A stretch of DNA of 64,000 bases, from contig WACJ01000191.1 in the NCBI GenBank assembly GCA_008973525.1, positions 620,001 through 684,000 on the forward strand, read 5' to 3'. The notes below the pieces were generated by a model. It made no database searches. It was not told the origin of the DNA and saw nothing but the letters and a program-made list of their open reading frames with translations. This document shows positions 1 to 12,100 of the stretch, one piece after another. Origin of the DNA: Stenopsyche tienmushanensis (taxonomy: Eukaryota > Arthropoda > Insecta > Trichoptera > Stenopsychidae). A program made the position numbers and the translations under genes. Numbering within the stretch: the stretch's first letter is position 1; each line of letters starts with the position of its first letter.

Positions 1-18
1 ACCGAAAATGTTATGCAG

Positions 19-106
19 GCTCGTGTTAACATAAATTTCGATCAAAATATGGTGGATGAGGGTGGATTATTAAGCTCGGCGCTAAAACCAAGAGTGTTTG
101 ATGAGG
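19..106 (+). CDS. Candidate upstream exon (N-terminal to Ig1)
   Basis: An acceptor (ATGCAG) precedes an open stretch of 29 codons that ends in a GTAAAC donor. It starts in phase 0 and leaves one base, exactly what the Ig1 exon at 1960 needs. The encoded segment (ARVNINFDQNMVDEGGLLSS and on) would join as ...VFDEA-LSPLMRDS. Codon use looks coding, and the frame stays open to 381 past the donor. There is no homology I can name, so this is an inference from splice fit. The alternative is that the real upstream exon lies outside the window. Confidence 0.45.
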
Positions 107-3100
107 GTAAACAGCCGGTCGACTCCACGAAGACATATTCATCAAGTGAAAGTGGGACTGCGGTTGACACACATGTAATGCTTACAAATGATGCCGCATT
201 ATCCTCTATGCGAGACGATTGCCTCGCCAGCTCTTCGACATCATCAGCTAAATACACACGCATATTTATCATCCCAATGGGGCCTCGAGCATCGATAACT
301 ATCACCTCTTATCCACTCTGCTTGCCAAATGTCGTTAATCAAATGCAAGCTTGGCGAATGAATTGTGAAAACGCGGAATAGACGACCGAAAATGTGTTTT
401 TCACATGGATTATGGCAATTTGCGGGTGCGCATTCACCTTATAAATTTATATGAGCTTTTTGAAATGCAGCCAAACAGTTTGGAGTAAATTATGCTTCGG
501 CTTTATTATGACAAACTACCCTGGTCTGTGAACACGGTTCTATTGCTTTACGTGCTTTATGAAAGAGCAGTCGCATTACGACGTTGACCATATTTATATA
601 CACAGAATAAAAGCACCCATTGGAGGTAAACACGAAAACTATATAATATATAACTGTATTCTATATTAATATATAAAAAAATAAATATAATTTAAAATAA
701 AATACGTGGTAGGATTGAAACTTTTTAGCTCCTACGAAAGGTTAATTTTATTCATTGCCTTTTTTACATTTGTTAGAGGAAATTATCGGCTTACGAATGA
801 AGCTGTGTATTGTGTAATATATAATAAAATAGGATTGCTATTAGTCTAGTGGTTGCTTTATGCTTATACTTATGTATAAGACGGGTACGGAGGCAATACA
901 AATTATTTTTAGTGCCTTTGTACCTCTTTTTTCGACCAATGGCCGCTTGAAGTTTCACTTTTCATGACGTTCAAGCCAATTTTCCTCATTGCGGTTATAA
1001 AAGTTATATTTCAAGGAGAGTTTCTCAACACGATCAAACTGCTATACTAATACTTTCGATTTCTCAAGTTTGTTTGATTCCTTAAAATGGAATTTGAACT
1101 CAGATCATTATAATAAGAGTTCCTAAACAAACTCAAAATTCCAACACTTGGTCATTTGACTTCTTTTCATTTGAGTACTAAACGAGTACTAAAAGTTATG
1201 TATATTTTGCAATAGAGTTTAAGTTCAAAATATCAGTTTGAATTGTAGTGTTTTATAAGCCCAACTACACCCCAACAAAATGAGCTTACTATCAAGATAG
1301 CCCAAGTGGTTTTTTCAACCATCAAAACCTGAAAGAGGCGCAGTAAAATGGATGAAGATGGCCAGAAAAAGAGTTATGATGGATTTACAAAATAAATATT
1401 ATTTTTATGCTTAATAAAAAAAATATAGAATTAATATTTGCACGTTTTCCCCCCCATTTTGATGGTTCTTCCATATCAATATTTATAAATGATAAACGTG
1501 AAATTAAAATCATAAATACTGAAACAAATATAGAATAAGCAATACATGATATGTCGGAAACAATGGGCTAAAAAAGGGGGTTTATTGGCGAGGAACTCAA
1601 ATAGAAATATCAAAAAACATATAACATCATCAAGCGGATCATTATTTCAGTATTTGTTTTCAAAGATCAAACATCGAATTATTACGATCCCACGCATGTA
1701 ACTACATAACCAGTCTCGTTATATTCGGTCCAAAACAACTGTTTGGAAGTTTTGATATTGCAATTTGCTTAGCGAAGCAAGAACTTAACAGCCGAGGGCT
1801 ATTTGTTCAGCGCGGCTTGTGTTGCTTGTGAATAACAATGCTCATCATACAGGCTCTGCTTTCATCTTCATTTGTGGCTCGTTAGTCGAGTAATCTTGGA
1901 TGTGAACTTTGCGAAGATGCATTTTTAGCGCATTAACGAAGCTTTTATTTTAATTATAGCTCTTTCACCACTGATGCGGGATTCTATAATGCCTCCGATC
2001 TACGTCCAAGAAGGCGAAGACGCGATGTTGACGTGCATCGTCCATGGTGCAGAGAGTCGAACAGTCCTTTGGAAGAAGAGAGTGCCGGGAGAGGTCAACC
2101 AGGTCCTCACAGCAGGAGAGGCACGAACTACTTCAGATATGAGATTTTCCGTTTTGCACGATTCAGGTAATGCTTTAACGATATTAAATTTGAATCCATG
2201 ATGAATTACCTTAAGAAACTTTGTAGTTGATGGATAGTCGTTGAGTGCAATTTATAGGCGTTGTTACATTACATGACGGTTGCACGTAAAATATAAGCAT
2301 TTATTATAAAACGAACATAGGGTTTATCAAGACGATCAACAGGTCTAATAAACTTAATTACAAATAAATACTTAGAAAGGTCGATGTGTCCTGAACTCTT
2401 GTTATTAAGGCTTATTTTAAATCTAGATAATTGAAAAATAAAACATGAGTGAGAGTCTCGCGTGGTAGAAATGAATCTTCTAAGATCCTAGTAAAAGTTT
2501 GTTAACGGAAATTGTCAATTTAAAATTTAAGCTATGTTTGTGTAATATATAATAAAATAGACAAGCTACTGATCTAGTGATCAATTTATGCAAAGTATGT
2601 ATGTGTGTAGCGTCTTTATAATGTATGCAATGGAGACAGAGAGAATACAAATGATTCTTCCTCTATTTTCGACCAACTGCTGCATGTAGTTTCACATCTC
2701 GTGACGTTCAAAGCAATTTGTTTTACCATGCCTATAGAAGTTTCATTTCAAAAACCACCGTACCAAAAAAATTGGGACATTGGAAATATTGGTATATTCT
2801 ATTATGTTAAGCGTTGTCTCGATGCATGTCTAGTCGGATCCATGGATTTGAAAAAAAAAATATCAAAACGATTAATAAAGTCCGCCTATCGTTTCCTGAT
2901 TTACAACAGTACAGTTTAAAATTTTAATTAAAAACTATGATAATTTTACTATTTTTTTAAAGATCCTATTAGTGAAAATTATATACTTAGAAAAAACACC
3001 TACGGAGATAATATTTGTCTGGTTGAAAAAATTGCATACCAAGCACTTGGATAAAAACGTATACAAATCGCACAAAAATAACTATGAATTACAAAGAAAA

Positions 3101-6100
3101 AGTGAAGATGCGTTCGATGAATTTTAAAAACCGCATAACTTTGAAACAGCTATGTAAAATATATCCAAAACCGCATAAAAAAGTCAAGAAAATCAGGAAA
3201 AGAAAAAATAAAAATTACAAAATGGCGACTGTTTAAAAAATTCAGTCAAATCATTTTTTTAGACTTATTTTGTCACTTTTACTTTTTTTAAAAAAATAGT
3301 TAAAAAATAAATTTGATATAAATCTGGTAAAAATATTAGAGGGTTATATAGAGAAGATTCGTTCCCAGTTTAAAGTAAATTAATTAATTAAAACTTGAGA
3401 TATGTCAACTTTTTTTTTGTGGTGGCTTTTAGCGATCCCTTTTTTATGGTATCATTACCAACCATTGTGACATGGTTTTTCATGGCATATATATGTTTTT
3501 AAAAATGTGGTTGCCAGCCACATCTTCTGTAGGATTCGAACCCGAGATGATCGGGTTACGAGTCCAACCGCTTAACGCGGGACTACCTACAGGTACAGTG
3601 TGGACAAAAAATTTTTCGAGAAAAACGCGTTAAAAGATATCATTATGGTAGTATCGGCTAAGTTGCCTCATCACTGAAATAGCTGTAATTCCGTAAGTAG
3701 TTAGAATTTTGGAAATTCCTTTGGAGAATATATTTTTGAAAGTCTATGGAAAAATGTAAAATACAAAATCAATTTTTTTCAAAAATCTAAACCAGAATAA
3801 AGGGCGTGATTGTAGTTTAGCAAATGCAATATGATTTACACAGTTCCAAATTTTTATATATTTTTTTCAAAAATTATGGTTAGTGTTGATGATTTATTTT
3901 CTATTTTATCAAAAAACCGCATAACTTCGAAATCGCACAAAAAAAGTCGCACAAAAAAGTCGCACAAAAAAGTCGCACAAAAAAAGTCGCACAAAAAAAG
4001 TCGCACAAAAAAAGTCGCACAAAAAAAGTCGCACAAAAAAAGTCGCACAAAAAAAGTCGCACAAAAAAAGTCGCACAAAAAAAGTCGCACAAAAAAAGTC
4101 GCACAAAAAAAGTCGCACAAAAAAGTCGCACAAAAAAAGTCGCACAAAAAAAAGTCGCACAAAAAAGATTTAAGTATATTTTGTAACCCTGTGTTAAAAA
4201 ATTAGCTTACTACTAATTTTAATTCATCATAACCTTAGATGCTATATTATATGCGTACAAATCCACTGGTCAATCAGAATAGTGTAGTGTGAATGAAGCT
4301 TGTATATAAATAAATAAAAAAAACAGTACACTTAGTAGTATCGATTAATTTGGGTTATTATTAGTCGATAAATTTGGGTTATCGATTTATATAATAGTAT
4401 AATTTATGCAAGACACTCTCTCCGTCTCTGTCTTTCTCCAAACTCAACAAAATCCACTTAGCATGTAAGAATGCTCTTTCTGAATCCCTGAAATTCGATC
4501 GCAAATACGTGATTGAACTCCTTAAAAGGTTAATATAGAAAAAATAAATGAAAAAGATATTGGACATTGATTTTTTCGATTTCAAATTCGGATTTGAAGA
4601 TGCAATTAGCCCAATATATTCCTAAAAAATGCCATTTTTAATACTTTTCTAAATTAATAATTTGTACTAATGACCATGGTTACACGGGATCGAGACGATC
4701 GATCGAAAATATTAATTTTTCCGATCTTTTTTGCAAGATTTTTAAATAACACGTTCAAGAAAATGAACAGATTTCTTTGCTTTAAAACAATTAAACTTAA
4801 AAAATATATATAAATACATATAGCTGTATCATTTATGAAAATAAACATTTTGTAATGTTGTCTAAGTTACATCATACATAGTATGTTGTAGCCCAAATAC
4901 GATGCGTAATTAGTTAGATGTTAATTGAAAACTTTGCACATTTATAACTTCTTTAAGTATGTATCAAATAATAAACGAATTTAATTTATTCGACCTTAAG
5001 AATTTCATATTTTGAGTTTATTGTAAGCAGTAGAAGCTATATATAATTTTTTCAACCATCTGGATTTGAACGGAAATCATTTTAAAAAGAATCCAGGATC
5101 AAGCCTTTATTTTTAAAGCGTTCTCTTGGAATCGCAAACAATAATATTATAGCATTGTCAGTCTATAATATATTTATAAAATAATAATATATACGGACAA
5201 ATTTGATACGAGGGATCACAAACAGTTTTCTATAAAAATAACGAATCATATTGAGCATGAACATTAATTAATCCATTAAGACCTCTTATTATTTCTCGTT
5301 GAATCGAATACTTGTCTGAAAGTTGAGCTTATTGAAAACTCTTAATGAATCATATTCGACCTATTTGGAAAATATTCCGAGAAATAAATATAATAATGGA
5401 ATTCCAAGAAGGGTTCAAAGGGTCCTATTTCATGTACTCATGATGTCGATTTAATTATTTTAGCAAAAAAGAGTTTTATAAAATAACGATAATATTAACT
5501 TACAAATATAAAATAATATGCTTTATTAATAAAAATGTGCTAATTTGATATTGATATATATGATATGTCTCCTATTACAGTAAGGGAGTTTCAGTCAGTA
5601 TTAATACAATGTAATCAGAAAAGTTATAGTCTACCTAGCTTTCAACGCTGCGGATATTAATAACAATTTTCGTAACTTAAATAATTGTATATAGCAGCAG
5701 TTGAATTAAAATCTACAAAGCTGCCCTTTTGTCTACAAGTAGTCAACGTTAATCATTGTTAAATAAACTTCATCTATTTTCAAAATTAGGTAGCTAGGGC
5801 TTCTGTAGACGTGGCTAAAACTGTATTGCGTAAACTTGATTGAATTTTTGCAACATTTAAAGCATTTCTTTCTTCATTATAAGCAGTTATTACATAGTTT
5901 GTCAGTTCAAATAATAGAAATCAAATGGAGAACAGTCTAATATTCCTCAAATATAAGGGCCAGATTTGAGGAATATCAGCGGCAAGATGGTGGCCATTTA
6001 GATAATATTATTTCTAAAAAAAGAATTTCCAGAATATTCCAATTATTTCACAAATGCAAAACATTATGGTCCAACTATATAAAATCAATTTTAAGCGGGC

Positions 6101-9100
6101 TTTTTGGAATACTGAGAATTTCATTGGAAATAAAATATTCGATCATTACGAATACACAATTCGATACAATAAAAGCGGATATTTTATGCATCACCCTGCA
6201 TTTTCCATCCGCCCTTAAACGACGAAGCGCAATTCAATTCCCGGTATAGTACTGCAGAATATAAAAATATTGATCTTCTGTCGTAAGCATCATGATTTTT
6301 TTGCAAGCTTTCCATTGTTCTCAAATAATTTTAATCACATTAAATCGAGCGTGTCTTTCGTAGCCCACCACGACGATTTGGTTGCAAGTGTTGTATACGG
6401 CGTATAAACACGGGATTAATCATATCATATCCCATAAAGCCCGAAAGACGCGAGTATTGAAAAGTTTTCTGGAGCACATGTAGCATTTTGCCATAAAACC
6501 GAGGGAATATCTTGGGGTGGAGATAAAAGCTTAAGCTCCCGTACATATGCTGCTGAGATGCTAGAATAGTCTATGAATAGGATCATTATGATCTTCTCGT
6601 GTGTAATTTAGCTAAGCTTCTCTCAGACGGAGTAAAGAGAATATGGCGAGCAGTGCTAAATTATGATTTCTTACCATTTCGATATGTGACTACGATACTT
6701 TAGCTATTCTATAGCTGATAAAGGAACAACTGGGACACAGGAGGATGAGATAAATTAAACTTTATGCCTTAATTTTACACAGGAATACGTGTTCGCGCTA
6801 TTTTTCGTATGAACGATGGCTTATTTTGTTGGAGCTCTTCAACAGAAACATGTTTCGTATCAAATTTAGCTGCAAAAATGTATTTTAAAATATGTGAAGT
6901 ATGCATAGCATACAGAAATACATGCAATTTGATACGCGTGTTGAATACGATATGAATACAGGCCTATATATTGTTTTAGATCGATGGTATACAAGAGTGC
7001 CGCACAAACTGATGCTTTAAGTTATGTATTCAGAATTAAATACTGAATCGATACCAAAATACCAATAAAAAAACTTAGATGAACAATACTATTTTGTTGT
7101 TCTTAAGGAACATATAACGTTATACAAATCATGTTATAAATTATTATATTGAGAGGTTGGATCTTGAATTGTTTCATTTTTATGTAAAAAAAAATTATTA
7201 CTTATATACCAGTTAGTAATATTTACAAAAAACGTATATTCTATTAATTGCTAAAAAATATGCAAATTCGCAATGACTATTGTATGCTTTGTAATAAATT
7301 GGTAAATACTATAATTGAAAAATCTTATATATAAAAACTAATTATTGTTTGTTCGTACGAAATGTAAATAGGCATAAACTAATATATAAAAATTAATGTT
7401 TGTCCGTATTTAATGCGCTTCCATACCGTTATTCCAATTACGATAAAACTTTGTCAACTTATTGTTTATACTTGCGGGAATAACACAGACATAAGAAAAA
7501 TATTGTATGGATGCACTATATTGGCGCATATTGGTCTGGCAAGCTCAATACGGTGGTTAAGTCGGTCTTAGAGATGAAAGCGAGTGTGGATATGCTTTTG
7601 GATCTCAGCTCTTCGGCTCGCGCTACACGTGACCTGAAGCAATAAATCACGTACTGCGTTTCTTTTCAAATAATTATTAAGCGCTGATCAATAAGATTCT
7701 ATAGCAGAATAAGTATCGATAAAATTCAAGAAATAACCGATATATTTAGTCAATGTGGTAGCATAATCAATTAATTATTTAATTTTTATAGTTAAAGAAC
7801 TGGATTAATTACGGATTGGACAAAAAAATATCGTGTCAATATATTTGGGAGATTTTCCCTGAAGTAAGCCTTGGATAGAGACTATTTTCATTGTTTTCTA
7901 TATTCTTTGATTCTACCCAAAAAAATATTTTTTCTTGATTTATGTCATATACTCATGAGTGTAATTGTCAAATATCCTTATATTTCCATATTTTCTCATT
8001 TTCAGATGAATTAATACATAATTAAGAATTCCTATTTAAATTTTAATTATCTGAATAAAGCAAACGATAAGAATTTCCTTTCCTTTAAGATTACACAAAT
8101 GTCGTATTTATATACAAATTGAAAAGGCCATAAAAGGCTTTTAATGCGAATTTCTAAGATGTACAAATTGAAGTTTCAAAATGGTTCAAAATTGATTTTG
8201 GATGCTTTAATATTGAGCCCACATTGTGAGTTATTGAGATTTAAATTCAAAGATGTTAAATTGTCTAATCAAACTTTGGGATTTGGAGATTTTTTTAATT
8301 GCTAAGTCTTGTTATTATGCGAAAATTAGACGGAATCTTCTCATTTTGGAACTCGGGTAAAAGTAAGCTGTAGACGCATCGTTGCGATTGTTTGAGTGAT
8401 TCTTAAGTTTCACTTAGATCTTCATCTTAGATTTTTTGAACACTGAATACACTGAAAAAAGCTTTTGCTCGGGAAAAAAATGGTTATTTCGAGTAGTTTT
8501 GTATTAGTTTCTAAGGGAAACGGTTTAGAATTTATAACGTATCGCTTTTAAATAAGTTCACTCAGGCGACTCAGTGAGTGAGCGTTCGCTGAAGATAGAG
8601 ATAATGCTACTGTAACGTGGAGCTAAAAAGAGGAAGAGATCTTCTTTCAACGAATGTGTATTCCAGGATATATAGACAAATAAGAAATATACACGCAGGC
8701 AATAGTCGGTTCATTGTATCTGCCAATGAGATTAATATTAAGGTGTGTCCACGTTTAGATTTCTGTCGTGAAGTTGATCTTAGAGCTTCAGAGAAAAAGG
8801 AATAGCGAGGAACTATCTAAACAAGCTCGGAAAATAAGTTGCCTATGTGAATAGATAGCGGGAGTTAGATGGAGCTGATCTTAAATAAAATCATCACGTG
8901 GCATGATCAATATCTTGTTTTACGAAATGAAAATTGCATTATCATTCCATTGTCATTGTGCGTATCAAATCAACAAACAAAATGCAACTGATCAGAGTAC
9001 GGCCATGTCATCTCAGCTACCTGTGGATCTCCAATGAGAGATATTCGCTCATTACGGATGCTGTAGCAGCCTAACAAAGATAATGGGTTTGGTTCTCCTG

Positions 9101-12100
9101 AAGTGAGATCCTATTCGTTACATCAATATTGAGCGCTTGAACAGGTGAATGTTAAATGGAAATGCTTTGGATGTGATCCTTTTCCATGAATGTATATCGA
9201 ATAGGTCTTATTTTTATAGTGAGTTACGCATAGCTATAGTATAATGATACTGGAATACAATATAAGTTTTTTTTAAATAAGATTTATATGAATTACTTGA
9301 TAGGATTAACACACTTATTCTTGCACGAAGCTATAAAAAAAATACAATAATAAAGTTGTTATTGTGAGGATCAATCAACAAGGGAGGATAAATCCAAATC
9401 GACAATCGAGAATAAATATGTATGGACATCGCTGGTGAGCTCTATTCGTATAAATCCTATTTAGTTATGATTAATAAGCCCATATTTTAAACGGACCCTT
9501 CGAATGACCTTTCCTTATGGCCGTTCATTGAAAAACGGTGACCCAATCCAATTTTGTTTGATACATTACGTCACGCAATTTACTCCATATCGGAATATTA
9601 TCCGAATGCCCCATTTGATGCGAAGCAGAGCATTCCCCGAATTCTATTATGTACCTTATTATTCTTCTTTATTGGGGCTAAGACAAATTCCGTCTTCGTG
9701 ACCTGTTCTACAGCACTTGCAGACAAGCACTTTATCAGCCGAATAAAAGAAGCAAAAGATGTACACGCAAGATTATCATTACGTCGCGTCCACAACGAAA
9801 CTTTTTCTCTTTCGATCCCATCGCCATTGTGCAACTTTAAAGCTTTTTTTTCTTAATTTTTTCAACTCTGATTAGCAATTTTATTTTATTGTTTGCCGTA
9901 CAATTACATTAAGCCAGCATCAAAAGACTCGTCTCTTTAAAATCTGCGCCGAAAGAAAATATTTCAACGTTAATAACAAAGTGGACACAAATAATTGAGA
10001 TCGTCTGGGACCTGAAATTGAATTTAACCACCTTGAAATGGTTGTAAAACTTGTTTCGCTGGCCAATTGATGTAGATCAACTATTTGATTATCTGCAAAC
10101 AAAAGCCCCGTTTCTATTGAATTGCTTTTATAAAAGCAAGCAAACTTGAAAGCATTAGTCTGTTTTATATATCTTTGACAGCCTATTAACCGCATGATTA
10201 CAAGTTTCTTTTATGAATTTATTTAAGTTTGAACTCGACGACATAAACGAAAGCTCTATTATATTAAGGCTTTGGAAGAATTAAGTTTAAAATTGATAAT
10301 AGTGTCGATTATAGAATTAATTTAAAATACTTGCATTTTTAATTTTCATGGATGATGGGCTGATGATGGATGAATGTTTTGACAATTAAACCAAAGCATT
10401 TTTACGGATACACATAAATATTACGACATAGTTATCAAATAAAATGAGGCCAATTAAGACTTAAAAATAGATTGACAAAATATAAAGGCGGATTTTGCAT
10501 CCACGATACCAAAAAATTGTCTTCGATAATATTTACTTCCATATTCAAATTTACCAAACTAGACGGTCTAATGAAACAAAACTTTCAATATATTACTATT
10601 TAATGGCTATAGGACTGTTTATAAATTATTATTCAATATGGGGATGAATTTGCCTGCGATTGCACATGCGCCCCCCGCGAGGAAAGGGGAGACTGGACTC
10701 TTTATACCCCAGAAAGCCCTTTCCAGTAAAATCAATAAGGTTGCCTAGAGTAGTTTTTCACTATTTCCTGAAGAAAACTACTCAGTCTTTACAAATTTCC
10801 TACCCTCATTATCGAGACGCTGAAAGCGCCCTTCGACACGTTCATCCAGAAGGCCCGCTGGGTGAGCATTCTTAATAAAATTTGGAGGTCATGCTACATT
10901 CAATATCGAGCGTACGAAGAGGTGAATGTATGATACAGACGAATTGGATGTAACCCCTTCTTGTGTGCAGATAATGAAAAAGATCTATTCCTCAGTATGT
11001 GGCTGCAATATGATGATAATGATTAACATAATCAAAACTTATAAAATACTTCAATAGGTTTCTAGAAATCTAGATGAGCCAGTAATTGGCAGCTTTTTTA
11101 TTTTTAAATGAAAATTACAGCCACTCTATCGTCTATTTGTGATTATTGTACCTCAAATGTGTATTATTTATATTATCAAGTATGCATAAAAGCTGTCCTA
11201 CTATTAATCATACGTTTTGGCTGCCGTTGCTCACATGCCAGCAATGAGCTCTTGATTGATTTTACAATTCATTTGTATTTTTCACTGAAAACTTAACACA
11301 TTCTAAGCCACAATTAAATACAAATTTTACATAAAATATCGCCTGAAGTTCGTTAAAAAAGTATAATATCAAAATAAAGATAAATTCAAATATATAGCAA
11401 AATTTTCAATAAACTTAAACCTTTTTTGTGCGATGGATGCGTTTCGCGGAAAATCGCACAAAAAAAAGCTATAACTTAGAAAAAGTGAAGATGCGTTCAA
11501 TGAATTTTAAAAACCGCATAACTTTGAAACATCTATATAAAATGTATCCAAAATCGCATAAAAAAAGTTAATAAAAAATCAGGAAAACAATAAGGCAATA
11601 AAAAGTAACATTTTTGGTAACATTTAAAAGACGTCTTGCATCATTGGTAAAATTTTAAGGATGTCTAACATCTAGAATTTCAAATGCTAGACATCTACTA
11701 GAGAAATACTAATTATTTTAATTACAAACTATCATCGTTGTATGATAATTTTCATTTCGATTTTCGATATGACTCAAAATCGCTTTCTTCTTCGGAAGAA
11801 ATAGTATATCCAGTGTTGATGTCATCATTGATCTGTGTAGATTTTCTCTTTCCAACAATATAATTCATAATTAGTAAAGATGTCACTATAGTACTTAATT
11901 AAAAAAAAATCACAACATTTTTTCAGCCTTATTTTGTTAGTTTTAATTTTTTTTTAATTATATAGAAATGATTCGTACCAAGTATGAATTAAATTAATAA
12001 TTTAAAACTTGTGATATCATGTCAAACGCGTTGAAAAAAGTAGTTTCGAGAAAAACGCGTTAAAAGATTTCATTATGATAAGACCCGCCAAGTAGCCGCG

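Larger units (their letters stand above)
3044..4176. mobile_element. Non-autonomous TIR element (CGCAC/CGCAT family), nested with a SINE and a minisatellite
   Basis: The left part (3060-3330) matches 11480-11640: AGTGAAGATGCGTTC, ATGAATTTTAAAAACCGCAT. The part 3605-3730 matches 12040-12170: CGAGAAAAACGCGTTAAAAG, CCGTAAGTAGTTAGAATTTT. The part 3800-3935 matches the 54.0 kb and 47.9 kb copies (GCAATATGATTTACACAGTTCCAAATTTTT-like). The right end AGATTTAAGTA is followed by TA, like the other copies. Left boundary approximate. Confidence 0.65.

Noticed and set aside
107..381. Continuation of the open frame beyond the candidate first exon
   Set aside because: The GTAAAC donor at 107 gives the correct phase to the Ig1 exon; the continuation has no recognisable domain.
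3532..3597. tRNA gene on the minus strand
   Set aside because: Only a B-box and a partial head are conserved, and it is repeated with a common tail, so it is a SINE.
3931..4167. Regular repeats that could suggest a CRISPR array
   Set aside because: The units are contiguous with no unique spacers, and the sequence is eukaryotic.
3831..4205. Open frames of 76-124 codons on both strands with repeating K/S/H or C/D/F
   Set aside because: They are translations of the 14-base minisatellite.
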